Shown piece after piece: positions 51,730 through 61,937 of a stretch of 64,000 bases of DNA (positions are counted from its first letter, which is position 1; the number at the start of each line of letters is the position of its first letter). The notes beneath the pieces were generated by a model. The model did not search any database and was not told the origin of the DNA. It saw nothing but the letters and a program-made list of their open reading frames with translations. Source of the stretch: Rossellomorea aquimaris (GTDB taxonomy: Bacteria; Bacillota; Bacilli; Bacillales; Bacillaceae_B); contig NZ_JAIVAT010000005.1 in the NCBI RefSeq assembly GCF_020172085.1, positions 248,001-312,000 on the forward strand. Direction: 5' to 3'. A program made the translations under genes and the position numbers.

Positions 51730-52671
51730 TTATTTATGAAACGTCGGCTTGTAGAACGAACGATTATCCAGGGCGAATACTCTTTCCGTATACTCTCCAG
51801 GTTTCACCCGTGATAGTGCACGATCCAGCATATTCATCTTCGCATCTACATTATCGATATAATGGAGAATCTCCGCTTCACGGATAAGTGGCGGTTTTGG
51901 ACTCCCCCATTCCGCCTTGCCGTGATGACTCAGGACAAGATGTTGAAGGATCATGGTTTCCTCTCCTTCGATTCCGAGTTCCTCTGCTGCTTTTCCAATT
52001 TCATTCACCATGATCGAAATGTGTCCGATCAAATTCCCTTCAATCGTATAGGATGTCGAAGTCGGACCAGATAACTCAATGACTTTTCCGAGATCATGCA
52101 GGATCACCCCTGCATAAAGAAGATCCGTATCCAGAGAAGGATATAGTCCAGCAATGGCTTTCGAAAGATCCAGCATGGATACAACGTGATACGCAAGACC
52201 TGATACAAATTCATGGTGATTCTTTGTCGCTGCCGGATATTCCAGGAAAGGCTTCTGATATTTTTTAATCAGGTGCCTTGTGATGCGCTGAATGTTCGGG
52301 TTCCTCATTTCAAAAATATATTGTGTAATCTTACTTGTCATTTCATCGATACTGACAGGTGCCGTTTCAAGGAAGTCTGAAATAGCGTATCCGTCCGCAG
52401 GGGATGTAGGGCGAATCTGCTTGATCTTAAGCTGGTTTTTTCCACGGTAACTATGTATGTCACCTACGACCTTAACGATCGTTTCAGGCTGGAAAGCCTT
52501 CTCATCCTGCTCAGAAGCGTCCCAAAGCTTCGCTTCCATGTCTCCGCTCTTATCTTGAAGAATCAGCGTTAAAAACGGCTTCCCTGTATTTGTCGTACCT
52601 TTCGTCATCTGTTTGATTAAAAGGGGCAGATCAATGGTCTCACCGACATTGAAATGTGTAATTCCTGTCAT
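51730..52671 (-). CDS. yhaM: 3'-5' exoribonuclease YhaM
   Basis: A 313-residue nuclease that trims RNA and DNA from the 3' end. The N-terminal OB-fold nucleic-acid-binding domain (about 10-90, with [20 protein letters not shown]) is followed by an HD metal-hydrolase domain: H in [13 protein letters not shown], the HD pair in [11 protein letters not shown] and H in [15 protein letters not shown] 52671 follows GGAGGAGAAG. In B. subtilis yhaM is followed by the yhaN-yhaO pair; here an MFS gene lies in between. Confidence 0.94.
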   Translation of the reverse strand: MTGITHFNVGETIDLPLLIKQMTKGTTNTGKPFLTLILQDKSGDMEAKLWDASEQDEKAFQPETIVKVVGDIHSYRGKNQLKIKQIRPTSPADGYAISDFLETAPVSIDEMTSKITQYIFEMRNPNIQRITRHLIKKYQKPFLEYPAATKNHHEFVSGLAYHVVSMLDLSKAIAGLYPSLDTDLLYAGVILHDLGKVIELSGPTSTSYTIEGNLIGHISIMVNEIGKAAEELGIEGEETMILQHLVLSHHGKAEWGSPKPPLIREAEILHYIDNVDAKMNMLDRALSRVKPGEYTERVFALDNRSFYKPTFHK

Positions 52672-52836
52672 CTCTTCTCCTCCGTCCAACTATAATAGTA
52701 GTTTCAGTATATCATATTTTGATGAATAACAAGGATGGAAAGGGTTGGGGTGGCCTCCCACTTCCATAGAAATCTATCTCTGAATGAGGCTTTGTTTAGC
52801 CCCCTTCAAGGTCCGTCCCTCCAGTATCTTCAATAT

Positions 52837-52863
52837 AAAAACCGTCTCATGTGAGAGACGGTT
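52837..52863 (-). terminator. Terminator of the MFS gene
   Basis: Stem ACCGTCTC / GAGACGGT with an inner ATGTGA loop, followed on the minus strand by TTTTATATTG. Confidence 0.8.
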
Positions 52864-52868
52864 CCATT

Positions 52869-54074
52869 TTAGTTCACTGATGCTCTTTTATGTTTTTTAC
52901 TGATCCAGACTTTCGTTGAGACGAGTCCTACCAGCATGACGAATGCGCCAAAATAGTAGGGGATGTGGATATCCCATTCAAACAAGGTTCCGGCAAGTAA
53001 TGGTCCGGCGACGTTTCCCAGGCTGAGGAATGAGTTATTCAGTCCCATCACCGTTCCCTGCCTATTACCTGCCAGCTTTGAAATCAATGAGTTCAGGGAA
53101 GGGCGCAGCATGGAGTTCCCGACAAAGAATACTGCAGTAGTCAATAGTACACCCGTGAAATTAGTGGCAAAGTTCATGATGACAAACCCGAGTGCGCTTA
53201 GAAGCAGCGAGGCAGTCACGACTTTTTCCTCACCGAATTTCTTTGTCGCCCTTCCGACTCCAACACCCTGGACGAGGGTACCGATGATCCCGATGATCAG
53301 GATGATGATTCCTACTTCCTGTGGACCATAACCATATCGTTCCAACGCATAATAGCTGAAGATGGATTGGAAATTGGCAAGTCCGAAGCTCATGATGAAT
53401 ACCAGAACAAGCAAGAATCCGACCGGACTTATCACAGCATTCTTCATGACAACAAAACGGTTTTCCCTCTTTTCATCCGGATCATAAGTTCTTTCTTCCT
53501 TCGGATAGGATTCAGGTAGAATGATGACCGAGACGGCTGCGGCAATCGATGCGGCGATACCGGCAAAGATGAACGGATAAGAGAGATTGATTTCTGCCAG
53601 CCATCCCCCGATTCCGGGTCCGATGACGATGCCGAGTCCCATGGCGGCTCCAAGGATGCCCATTCCCCGGCCACGATTCTCTTCATCCGTGACATCCGAC
53701 ACATAGGCCATTGCTGTTGGCATTAATGCCGAACCAAAGACCCCCGCCAGGACCCTCGACAGAAACAGCATCCAAAGCCCTGTTGCGAAGGCAAAAATGA
53801 ATTCTGCGATGGCAAATCCAATCAGCCCGATAGTGATCAACGGCTTCCGTCCGATCCGGTCGGATAAACGCCCCCAGACAGGAGCAAAGAGAAACTGCAT
53901 AAAAGCAAATACAGCCACCAATGCCCCAAGTGTTTGGGCATTGGCGTTGAATTTTTCTACATAGAATGGAAGGATTGGGATGACCAGTCCGATTCCAACC
54001 ATGACGATGAATAAGTTAAAGCTCAGTAAAGCCAGTGGACCACGATTTCGTTTCCACCCTGTTGTTTTTGTCAT
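52869..54074 (-). CDS. MFS multidrug/drug:H+ antiporter
   Basis: A 401-residue major facilitator protein with twelve helices. The loop 2-3 signature GRLSDRIGRKP and the motif C-like GPGIGGWLAEI in helix 5 define a DHA1 drug:proton antiporter, as in tetracycline and quinolone exporters. ATG 54074 is chosen over the upstream ATG because AAGGAAC precedes it. It is inserted between yhaM and yhaN compared with B. subtilis. Drug specificity cannot be judged. Confidence 0.88.
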   Translation of the reverse strand: MTKTTGWKRNRGPLALLSFNLFIVMVGIGLVIPILPFYVEKFNANAQTLGALVAVFAFMQFLFAPVWGRLSDRIGRKPLITIGLIGFAIAEFIFAFATGLWMLFLSRVLAGVFGSALMPTAMAYVSDVTDEENRGRGMGILGAAMGLGIVIGPGIGGWLAEINLSYPFIFAGIAASIAAAVSVIILPESYPKEERTYDPDEKRENRFVVMKNAVISPVGFLLVLVFIMSFGLANFQSIFSYYALERYGYGPQEVGIIILIIGIIGTLVQGVGVGRATKKFGEEKVVTASLLLSALGFVIMNFATNFTGVLLTTAVFFVGNSMLRPSLNSLISKLAGNRQGTVMGLNNSFLSLGNVAGPLLAGTLFEWDIHIPYYFGAFVMLVGLVSTKVWISKKHKRASVN

Positions 54075-54209
54075 AGCTTGTGTTCCTTTCCTTCTTGCGC
54101 TCATTTCTCACCCGTGCATTCATCTGCTTTCATCCTGCACGGACTTCAATAAAACTCCTAGTACATTGTAACCAATCCAGATACTAATTACCATTGGTAT
54201 CTGACCAAA

Positions 54210-57179
54210 TCAGGAAATACGGATGGATTCATTTCGATACAACTTAATCACTTCATCGTCGTCAAATGTATCTTTAACATGGGGATGACAGGTGAAAAAT
54301 ATCATCTGATGGCTTACGGCCATTTTTCTTAGAAGTTTCAAAAATGCTTGAGTTCTGTCTTGATCGAAGTTGACCACTCCATCATCAATCAGTACAGGCA
54401 ATGGATATTTATCTCGGAATGACTGGATGAGTGCAAATCGAATCGAGATGTAAAGTTGCTCTTTCGTCCCTTGACTGAGTTCGACTGCATGAAAGACGGA
54501 ACCATCCTTTCTCTCAACTTTGATCATTTCGTCCTCTAGTAAGAAAATGCGTTGGTAGTGCCCTTCTGTCAGTTCTCGGAAGATTTCTTCTGCCTGTTGC
54601 AGGACTTTAGGCATTTTGGTTTTCTGATAGAGTTCGATAGTCTTGTTTAAGGATATTTGTGCTAACGTGTATCCTGACCACTCATTGGCCAGTTCCTGTA
54701 GTTCCGCTTTTTTGCTTTGGAATTCCTGAAGGATGGACGAATAACTTTTCCCTTCTTCTAACATCTTTATTTCATATACAACAGAGGCAAGTTCTTTCTG
54801 TTGAGTGGATACCTCAAGTGACAGCTGATCGATTGATTGAGTGATGAGGGTGATCGCTTTCATGATTTCTTCCTCTGCATCAAATTCAGCAAACGTACTG
54901 AGGGTTCGCCCTGTAAGCCTTGTCCTCATCCCACTGTATTGTGACCAAAGCCCATCTCTTTCCTCAACCTGAATGGCCTTCTCCCGAAATGCCGTTTCAT
55001 CAACGCAACCTGAATCCTTAAAGAGGGCATTTATATCATCTCGAATCTTTCTGTTTTCTATGGTTCGTTTTTCGAGTTCAAGAGAAAGAGGCTCCAATTC
55101 TGACTGTGCATTTTCAATTGTCAGCTGCTGCTTTTTTTGATCCTGCATGATTTTTTTTATTTGTATGAAGCTTTCTTCTACCGAAGTGAATGTCATGGAA
55201 TGTCGTTGAAACCACATTTTACACTCTTCAACGTAATCACTTACGTTACGGGATATAGAGGCAACTTGTTCGGATAAATGTGTAAATGTTTCATAGGCAT
55301 ATACCAATTCTTTCATTTTGCCAAACGCGTCGCGGAGCGATTTCCAATTGAACTCGGGTGGCAGTCTCAATGACGCTTTAAGCTGTGCGATTTTTTCCTC
55401 CACGACAACGATTTCCTTCTCAAGCCATTTCTTTTTTTCATCCAGCTTATGGATTTTACCTTCCTGTTCTTCTAATGATAAGATGCGCTGCTTCCATTCG
55501 TTTCGAAACTCCATTTGTTCCTTGAGGCTTTGTTCTATTCTTTCAGGAGAGTAATCGTTCTTCTCTTCTCTTGGCTTTAATTCATTCACTCTCGTTCTGA
55601 TTTTGTGCAGGGAGCGGGCTTCTTCCCTAAGAGCTTTTCTTGACTGCATGCCAGTAACTCCTACTACGGCCATCAGAATGAAGCAAACCGCCGCAATGAA
55701 CCAATCCGCCTTAAAGATTCCCCATGCACTGATTCCAAGTAAAAGAAGAAGGGCTGTGCTGCTTAACACCAGCTGTTGAGAAAATGTTGCCTTTTTCCTG
55801 CTATAACTCTCTTCTGACTCCTGCAATTGCATGTTCATCCACTGCATCTGATCTTGTGAAGCTTGATGTCTGGACTGGGCTTTTACTGCACGTTGCAAGT
55901 CTTGATATTCATCCTCTGGCATCAAACGGTTTTCTAGTATTTCACATTTTCTTTCGATTGCATGAAGCTCTTCCATTCCCTCTTCATATTGCTTCTGCAG
56001 GCTTTCACGGTCATGGAGAAGTTTCGTATATTGCTCCACGCTTTGCTGAATTTGATCTGACATCATCAAGCTGGTATTGAGTGTCGGAATGGATTCCATC
56101 TCGATATCAAGCCCCAGCTCTCTGAGCGTGTCACTGATTTTTCTTTGAATCACGATTAACTCTCTGTTACGTTCACTTCTTTCCTCGTTCCACTTAAAAT
56201 AATAGGTTTGTCTTGAAAGTATCTTTTCCATGAAAGGAATTTCATTCAGAAGTGAAATACCGGCATTTTCCTCATCTATTTTTTGTTGAAGTTTTTCTTG
56301 CTTTGCGGTCAGGGTTTCAATATAGGATGATATTTGTCTTTCTTCGATTTTCAGCTCATTCAGCCTCTCCAGACCCTTTGTGGGAAATTTAATGTCTTTC
56401 AGTTGTGAAAGACGCTCCTCCACTTCTTTATATTGGACCAGTGTCCCCCAATTCTCCTGTGCAGCAATCAGGTCCTCTTTTCTTTCGGATAGGGCCTCCT
56501 TTTCAGTCTCAGATGATAAGATGTTTTCCTCAAGGGAACTGCGCTTGTCTACCAGGGGCAAATATCGTTCATTTTTCTCTTTCCCTTCCCGTACCTGCTT
56601 TTCAAGGGATTTTAATTGAGTTATTACCTCATTGATTTTGGGTTTTCTACCTGATTTCTTAAACAACTGATCTCTTTCTTTCTGCCAATCCTGCTCCAGC
56701 CTTAAAAGGGTATCCGTCCCTGTGGAACCTGCAGTGAAGAGATAGCGGTTCAGTTCTTCCTTTTTTAGGCGCTGAATGTTTTGGATCCCTTCGAGGTTGA
56801 AAGAGAATATATTCTGATATGTCGCTCGATCCATTCTCCCGAGTAACCGCTGAAGGGTGTCTTCCCCTTCCATTCTGCCGTCTTCGAATTGGACTGTTAC
56901 GTCCCCTGTAGCTTTCCCTTTGATTCGTTGGATACTTACGATTCCCTCACCTTCGATTTGACAAAGAATCTTACCGCCATATTCTGTCGATGTTTTCGGA
57001 ACATACCTCAAAAGGGATTGCTGCTTCGTTGGAAAACCGAACAGAATGCTGTGAATGAATGACATGATCGTTGATTTACCTGCCTCGTTCTCTCCATAGA
57101 ATAATTGAAGATCCTTCAATGTATATTGCTTGTTTTCTATTTTTCCATATCCGTAAATATGAAGTTCAAGTAATTTCAC
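54210..57179 (-). CDS. yhaN: SbcC-like AAA/SMC ATPase YhaN
   Basis: A 989-residue chromosome-repair-type ATPase. Walker A FYGENEAGKSTIMSF (about 29-43) at the N-terminus, long coiled coils (about 170-460 and 520-860) around a hydrophobic double segment (about 466-505), ABC signature ELSQGTKEQLY and Walker B PVLIDDGVVNFD at the C-terminus. The membrane-like helices inside the coiled coil are a feature of YhaN proteins. It forms a pair with the nuclease YhaO, 17 bp upstream. Confidence 0.92.
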   Translation of the reverse strand: MKLLELHIYGYGKIENKQYTLKDLQLFYGENEAGKSTIMSFIHSILFGFPTKQQSLLRYVPKTSTEYGGKILCQIEGEGIVSIQRIKGKATGDVTVQFEDGRMEGEDTLQRLLGRMDRATYQNIFSFNLEGIQNIQRLKKEELNRYLFTAGSTGTDTLLRLEQDWQKERDQLFKKSGRKPKINEVITQLKSLEKQVREGKEKNERYLPLVDKRSSLEENILSSETEKEALSERKEDLIAAQENWGTLVQYKEVEERLSQLKDIKFPTKGLERLNELKIEERQISSYIETLTAKQEKLQQKIDEENAGISLLNEIPFMEKILSRQTYYFKWNEERSERNRELIVIQRKISDTLRELGLDIEMESIPTLNTSLMMSDQIQQSVEQYTKLLHDRESLQKQYEEGMEELHAIERKCEILENRLMPEDEYQDLQRAVKAQSRHQASQDQMQWMNMQLQESEESYSRKKATFSQQLVLSSTALLLLLGISAWGIFKADWFIAAVCFILMAVVGVTGMQSRKALREEARSLHKIRTRVNELKPREEKNDYSPERIEQSLKEQMEFRNEWKQRILSLEEQEGKIHKLDEKKKWLEKEIVVVEEKIAQLKASLRLPPEFNWKSLRDAFGKMKELVYAYETFTHLSEQVASISRNVSDYVEECKMWFQRHSMTFTSVEESFIQIKKIMQDQKKQQLTIENAQSELEPLSLELEKRTIENRKIRDDINALFKDSGCVDETAFREKAIQVEERDGLWSQYSGMRTRLTGRTLSTFAEFDAEEEIMKAITLITQSIDQLSLEVSTQQKELASVVYEIKMLEEGKSYSSILQEFQSKKAELQELANEWSGYTLAQISLNKTIELYQKTKMPKVLQQAEEIFRELTEGHYQRIFLLEDEMIKVERKDGSVFHAVELSQGTKEQLYISIRFALIQSFRDKYPLPVLIDDGVVNFDQDRTQAFLKLLRKMAVSHQMIFFTCHPHVKDTFDDDEVIKLYRNESIRIS

Positions 57180-57196
57180 TTATCTCACCTCCAGAA

Positions 57197-58396
57197 TCAG
57201 CCCTTGCTTCGAATCAGACTCTCCGCTTCATTAATGATCAATCTTCTTTCCTCTTCATCCAACGGGGACAGGAAGCGATAAATGGATGGGTGTTCGTACA
57301 GCTCCGACAGGGCAGCCTTCCACTCCCCATCCCCCATGCCTTCAAGGGTGGCCAATACTTCCTGCTTGAATGGGTCTTGTTCCACGCCTGAGCTGGAACG
57401 AGTATAGCGAATAGAATGCACCCACTTCATTTTTCCATATCTCCCGTGCTCAGATTGCAGAGCCTCCAGAAGATCACCGTTCTCGATCATTCCTTCCATC
57501 TCTTCGGGTAGTGAGGACACATCCGTTAAGATGACTTCAATCAGCCTGTCATCGGGTAATGACTCCAAAGCCTTTTCTATACGCTGATAGACCTCACCAA
57601 ACCGCTGAGTGCCCTCAAGGGAAACTCTGCACGTTTCCCACACCAGATCGTGAGTTGGTATGAATGACAACTCTGTATGCTGCTCATCCAAAATGACTTC
57701 ATAACAACCCTTTTCTCCGGTTTCTTTCCGGTGTCTGCCCTGGATGTTTCCCGGATAGACGATATGTGGCTCTTCATGTAATACCCGGCGTTCGTGTATA
57801 TGACCGAGCGCCCAGTAATGATAATTTTTCTCCAATAATTCACCTATTGTAAAAGGGGCGTATGTTTCATGAGATGAATGAATGCTTCCTTCACTTCCAT
57901 GCAGGATCCCGATCGTATAACGACCCGCATTTCCTTTTGGATATTCCCCGATCTTTCGTTCTCTGATATGCCTTGTACCATAACTGAAACCCACTATATC
58001 AACAAGAGCCCCATTTTTTGTGGTAAGCTGTTTTACTTCAGCATCCTTTAGAAAAATATGTACATTTTCCGGCATATCAAGCTCCAATCGATGACTGCCC
58101 AGATGATCATGATTTCCGTGAACGACGTACACAGGGATACCGCTTGAATGCAGGAGATGAAATTGTTTCACTAATTTCGCCTGAGCCCGGATACTGCGGT
58201 CTTCTTCGTCGAACAAATCCCCACTGATGATCATAAAGTCGATTTGCCTTTCAATGGCTTCTTTCACCACTCTTTCAAAAGAAGCAAACGTGCTATTATG
58301 TATTCGTTCAAATACTTCTTTCGGTAAATGTTTCAGTCCCACGAAAGGACTGTCCAAATGTAGATCCGCTACATGAAAAAATTTTATTCTCTCCAT
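57197..58396 (-). CDS. yhaO: SbcD-like DNA repair nuclease YhaO
   Basis: A 399-residue Mre11/SbcD-type metallophosphoesterase. Motifs: FFHVADLHLDSPF (I), ISGDLFDEEDRS (II), VVHGNHDHLGS (III), and GILHGSEG and WALGHIHERR (IV-V). The partner of YhaN. B. subtilis YhaO is a counterpart of MRE11-type nucleases involved in DNA repair. ATG 58396 follows GGAGGAG; the upstream ATG in the frame lacks spacing. First gene of the yhaO-yhaN unit. Confidence 0.93.
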   Translation of the reverse strand: MERIKFFHVADLHLDSPFVGLKHLPKEVFERIHNSTFASFERVVKEAIERQIDFMIISGDLFDEEDRSIRAQAKLVKQFHLLHSSGIPVYVVHGNHDHLGSHRLELDMPENVHIFLKDAEVKQLTTKNGALVDIVGFSYGTRHIRERKIGEYPKGNAGRYTIGILHGSEGSIHSSHETYAPFTIGELLEKNYHYWALGHIHERRVLHEEPHIVYPGNIQGRHRKETGEKGCYEVILDEQHTELSFIPTHDLVWETCRVSLEGTQRFGEVYQRIEKALESLPDDRLIEVILTDVSSLPEEMEGMIENGDLLEALQSEHGRYGKMKWVHSIRYTRSSSGVEQDPFKQEVLATLEGMGDGEWKAALSELYEHPSIYRFLSPLDEEERRLIINEAESLIRSKG

Positions 58397-58501
58397 GAAG
58401 TCTCCTCCTTGCATGCCGAATATACGTTCTTATATTCTTTCATTATATCCTAAAACCCGGGAACATTTCAGTAGGTAATCACAAATTACCCGATTCAAGT
58501 A

Positions 58502-58531
58502 AAAAAGCTGCCTCCACTTTGGAGACAGCCT
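58502..58531 (-). terminator. Terminator of yhaQP
   Basis: Stem GGCTGtCTCC / GGAGgCAGCT (minus strand) followed by TTTTTTA. Confidence 0.88.
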
Positions 58532-58536
58532 TTTCC

Positions 58537-59787
58537 TTATTTTTTCGATGTTAGATCAATTGCTTTCTTAATATCTTTATACGAATTGGATTTCCCATAT
58601 AGAAGGACTCCACCGCGATAGACACGTGCCCCGAATACTCCCAGCAGGATGATGGTCACAAGGAGCAGCACGATCCCAATAAGAGGTTCATAGGCAGGCA
58701 GATTCAGCATCCCCACCCGCAGGAACATGACCATCGGTGTGAAAAAGGGAATGTAGGACGTTACCGTGACAAATCCCGATTCCGGATTTCCAAGACCGAA
58801 CATGGAAATGAAAAATCCAATCATGATCAAAAAGGTCATCGGCATGATCATCTGCTGGACATCTTCAATCCGACTCACAAGTGAGCCCAGTAATGCAGCA
58901 AGGGTTGCGTACAGGAAATACCCGAGCAAGAAGAAAACAATTGAGTAAATGATGACACTGATGGATAAGGATTCAAATCCAAATCCATCAAAGAACCCAC
59001 CTACTAGCTCATCCTTCTTGCGGATCATCGTAAAGTAGCCTACACCAAGGATAACAGCTAATTGAGTCAATCCTGCTAGACCGATCCCAATGATTTTGGC
59101 AAACATTTGTTTAACAGGTGACACACTTGAAATAAGGATTTCCATTACCCTTGAGCTTTTCTCTGTCGCGACTTCCATTGCTGTCATATTGGCATAAGCA
59201 ATGACGGAGAAATAAATAAAGAATAAGAGTACATATACAATGCCCCTGGCCTGACTCAGTTCTTCTTCAGACTTTGCACCTTCAACAAGCGCTTCTTTTT
59301 CAAATTCAACAGGACCGCTTAACAAGGTAAGCTCTTCCCCAGAAAGCTCCAGTTTACTTGCCGCTTGTGAGGATTTTACATTTTGCAGGGCGATCTGTAA
59401 TTCTCCGGTTACGGTCGATTCCGATAATGAATTCGATTTATATAGTGCTTTCGGAAGCCCATCTGAGTTGACACTTAATACTAGCAAACCTTTCAGTTCT
59501 TCCGTTTCAATTTCTTTTTCGATCTTTTCCATTGACTGAGTGGCCTGTTCTAATTGAATCTCGCTATTCATGATGTCCAGCTGTTGGACGAGTGGATTAT
59601 ACAACTTTCCTGTTTCATCCAGAACGGCTACTTTTTCCTGTTCATCTCCCGTGAAACTCGATATCACACTGTCGAAATTAGCCAGTAATACGAGTGCAGC
59701 GGCAATGATGACCGTCGAGATGATAAAGGATTTGGCCTTGAGCTTTGACATATAAGAATGACCAAGGATCAAGAAGAAATTATTCAT
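58537..59787 (-). CDS. yhaP: ABC-2 transporter permease YhaP (NatB-like)
   Basis: A 416-residue membrane subunit. One N-terminal helix (about 18-38) is followed by an extracellular region of about 150 residues, then six C-terminal helices (from about 178). The motif EVATEKSSRVMEILISSVSPVKQMFAKIIG is typical of NatB/YhaP-type exporters. The start overlaps the yhaQ stop by 8 bp. NatAB exports sodium in B. subtilis; the substrate of YhaPQ is not known. Confidence 0.92.
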   Translation of the reverse strand: MNNFFLILGHSYMSKLKAKSFIISTVIIAAALVLLANFDSVISSFTGDEQEKVAVLDETGKLYNPLVQQLDIMNSEIQLEQATQSMEKIEKEIETEELKGLLVLSVNSDGLPKALYKSNSLSESTVTGELQIALQNVKSSQAASKLELSGEELTLLSGPVEFEKEALVEGAKSEEELSQARGIVYVLLFFIYFSVIAYANMTAMEVATEKSSRVMEILISSVSPVKQMFAKIIGIGLAGLTQLAVILGVGYFTMIRKKDELVGGFFDGFGFESLSISVIIYSIVFFLLGYFLYATLAALLGSLVSRIEDVQQMIMPMTFLIMIGFFISMFGLGNPESGFVTVTSYIPFFTPMVMFLRVGMLNLPAYEPLIGIVLLLVTIILLGVFGARVYRGGVLLYGKSNSYKDIKKAIDLTSKK

Positions 59788-60679
59788 AAGAAGTTCCCAC
59801 CTTTTCTATAAAAATATCGTTCAGGGAAGGTTCCTCTAATTCGAATTTTCGAAGGAAGCCTTTTTGCACGACATGATGAAATACTCCTTGGGCAGCAGTC
59901 TCGGATTCTACCTGAAGAAGGACACCTTCCGTTGTTTCTTTAAGCTTCGTCACCCCTTCTTGGTCTTTCAAATAGGTAAGGTCAAAGTCGGCATGAATAC
60001 TGACATTCTTCTTTCCAAAGGAACGCTTGATTTCTTTCAGGCCCCCATGGACGACGGGACGACCTTTGTGCATAATGCACAAGCTTTCGCAAAGCTCCTC
60101 CACATGCTCCATTCGATGACTCGAGAATACGATGGTCGTTCCGTTCTTCTTGATTTCCCGGACGGCATCCTTTAACAGCTCGACATTCACAGGGTCCAGG
60201 CCGCTGAAAGGCTCATCAAGGATTAACAGTTTCGGCTTATGAATGACGGATGCAATGAATTGAATCTTTTGCTGATTTCCTTTTGATAGTTCCTCGACTT
60301 TTTTATGGAGATATTGAGGGACATTGAACCGTTCCAGCCAATAATCCAACTCCTTTAGGATCTCGCTTTTCTCCATCCCCCTAAGACGAGCGAGATAGAC
60401 GATTTGATCGCTGACCTTCATTTTCGGATAAAGTCCTCTTTCCTCCGGCAGATAGCCGATTTCAGGACTGGTGGAATAATCAATCCTTTTACCATTCCAC
60501 GTGATCAAGCCTTCCGTTGCATCCAATAATCCTAACACCATTCGAAAGGTCGTCGTCTTACCTGCACCATTCGCTCCAAGAAATCCAAACATTTCACTCG
60601 GGGGTATTTCAAGTGACAGCTCATCTACCGCCGTGAAATCCCCAAACCTTTTGGTTACCTGTTGTATTTTCAAACTCAT
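59780..60679 (-). CDS. yhaQ: ABC transporter ATP-binding protein YhaQ (NatA-like)
   Basis: A 299-residue ATPase with Walker A GFLGANGAGKTTT (about 33-45), signature LSKGNQQKIQ, Walker B LLILDEPFSGLDP and switch histidine FSSHRM. The C-terminal extension of about 80 residues is common in this subgroup. ATG 60679 is chosen because GGAGGGGG is about ten bases upstream; the ATG at 60688 abuts that site. Operon with yhaP. Confidence 0.92.
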   Translation of the reverse strand: MSLKIQQVTKRFGDFTAVDELSLEIPPSEMFGFLGANGAGKTTTFRMVLGLLDATEGLITWNGKRIDYSTSPEIGYLPEERGLYPKMKVSDQIVYLARLRGMEKSEILKELDYWLERFNVPQYLHKKVEELSKGNQQKIQFIASVIHKPKLLILDEPFSGLDPVNVELLKDAVREIKKNGTTIVFSSHRMEHVEELCESLCIMHKGRPVVHGGLKEIKRSFGKKNVSIHADFDLTYLKDQEGVTKLKETTEGVLLQVESETAAQGVFHHVVQKGFLRKFELEEPSLNDIFIEKVGTSYE

Positions 60680-60862
60680 CTTCAGCATCCCCCTCCATTA
60701 ACGCCAGTAAAGTCTTCTTTCTCTCTTGTACTCTACGATTCTATCCATAAAAGGTTTCATTTTCCATTCTTTTTTCATTATCAAACTATTTTGACTTCCC
60801 AAAAAAATGATAGTATGAAAAAATAAAGGGGTACATCATTTCTACAAAAAGGGGTATAAACA

Positions 60863-61048
60863 ATGAAAGTATACAAATTGACGGTATTTGAAAAAGACGG
60901 TAAGAAAATCCTGGATGAAGCATTCGAGGCTTCTTCTGACAGCGATGCAAAGAATTTGGGAGCAACCATGCTCGAGGAGAAAGGGTATGCTGAGCATACT
61001 CACCGCTGTACCTCTCCGCTTGGAAAGTTATTACTCTTCCATGTATAA
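60863..61048 (+). CDS. yhzD: YhzD-like small protein
   Basis: A 61-residue soluble protein beginning MKVYKLTVFEKDGKKILDE with the family tail HTHRCTSPLGKLLLFH. Size, sequence and position between yhaQ and yhaR agree with B. subtilis YhzD. Function unknown. A spaced AAAAAGGGG is the probable ribosome site, and a perfect palindromic terminator follows. Confidence 0.87.
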   Translation: MKVYKLTVFEKDGKKILDEAFEASSDSDAKNLGATMLEEKGYAEHTHRCTSPLGKLLLFHV

Positions 61049-61055
61049 ATGATTC

Positions 61056-61088
61056 TGCATTACAGGCATGCCTGTAATGCATTTTCTT
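61056..61088 (+). terminator. Terminator after yhzD
   Basis: Perfect palindrome TGCATTACAGGCA / TGCCTGTAATGCA, then TTTTCTTT. Confidence 0.88.
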
Positions 61089-61104
61089 TCATGTACATGT
61101 ATTC

Positions 61105-61134
61105 AAAAAAGAACCAGCCCCATCAGGCTGGTTC
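61105..61134 (-). terminator. Terminator of yhaR
   Basis: Stem GAACCAGCC / GGCTGGTTC with loop TGATGGG, followed on the minus strand by TTTTTTG. Confidence 0.92.
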
Positions 61135-61142
61135 CCGTTGTC

Positions 61143-61937
61143 TTATTCGCCCTTGAATTCAGGTCTTCTTTTTTCCACGAACGCTTGAATGCCTTCCTTG
61201 TGATCGGACGTTTGGCGCATGAGCCATTGACCTTCCTTCTCAAGGTCGAGTGCATGCTGCAATCTATCTTTATTAAGTGCTACATAAACTTCTTTCGTCT
61301 TCAACATCGCTTTCGTCGGCGCACTCAACACCTGTTTCGTATATCGCTCGATCCCTTCCTCCAGTTTTCCAGAAGGAATTGCTTCATCGACAAGTCCTTT
61401 CATAAGTGCTTCCTGACCTTCAAATACTTTTCCGTTCCAGATTAACCGCTTCGCTTTATGCGTACCAAGGCGCTCCTGCAACAGAAAATGACTACCCCCA
61501 TCAGGGATCAAGGCGATTCCAATGAAGTTCATGGCAAGCTTGCTGTCTTCTTCACATAATATATAATCAGACGCCAGAGCAAGGCTTAATCCAAGACCCG
61601 CTGCCGCCCCATGAATGCCTGTCAAAACCACTTTCGGCATGGAATATAACGTCATCACTAGCTCACTGATCGTATCCATGATTTTAGAGAACTGCTCTTC
61701 TCCGCTTAATGAAAGCATGGACTTAATATCTCCCCCAGAAGAGAACCCCTTTCCTTCTCCTGTCAGGATCAATAAAGAAATCGCTGGATCATTCTTCACT
61801 TCTTTTAATGCTGCCAAAAGCTCTTCCATCAGCTCCGCATCCAATGCATTCAACGATTGTGGCCTGTTCAGCCGAAGCCTCGCCACCTTACCTTCCTTAT
61901 GTAGATTTACTGTTTGATATTGATTTGACACTGTCAA
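61143..61937 (-). CDS. yhaR: Enoyl-CoA hydratase/isomerase family protein YhaR
   Basis: A 264-residue crotonase: FSSGGDIKSML and LTGIHGAAAGLGLSLALASDYILCEE form the oxyanion hole, and PDGGSHFLLQERLG replaces the usual GAGGTQRL segment. The second glutamate seems absent there (aligned region MNFIGIALIPDGGS), so isomerase or hydrolase activity is possible. It begins at TTG 61937 after GGGAGGG. It resembles B. subtilis YhaR and lies next to an acyl-CoA ligase gene on the same strand, 117 bp away. Confidence 0.88.
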   Translation of the reverse strand: MTVSNQYQTVNLHKEGKVARLRLNRPQSLNALDAELMEELLAALKEVKNDPAISLLILTGEGKGFSSGGDIKSMLSLSGEEQFSKIMDTISELVMTLYSMPKVVLTGIHGAAAGLGLSLALASDYILCEEDSKLAMNFIGIALIPDGGSHFLLQERLGTHKAKRLIWNGKVFEGQEALMKGLVDEAIPSGKLEEGIERYTKQVLSAPTKAMLKTKEVYVALNKDRLQHALDLEKEGQWLMRQTSDHKEGIQAFVEKRRPEFKGE

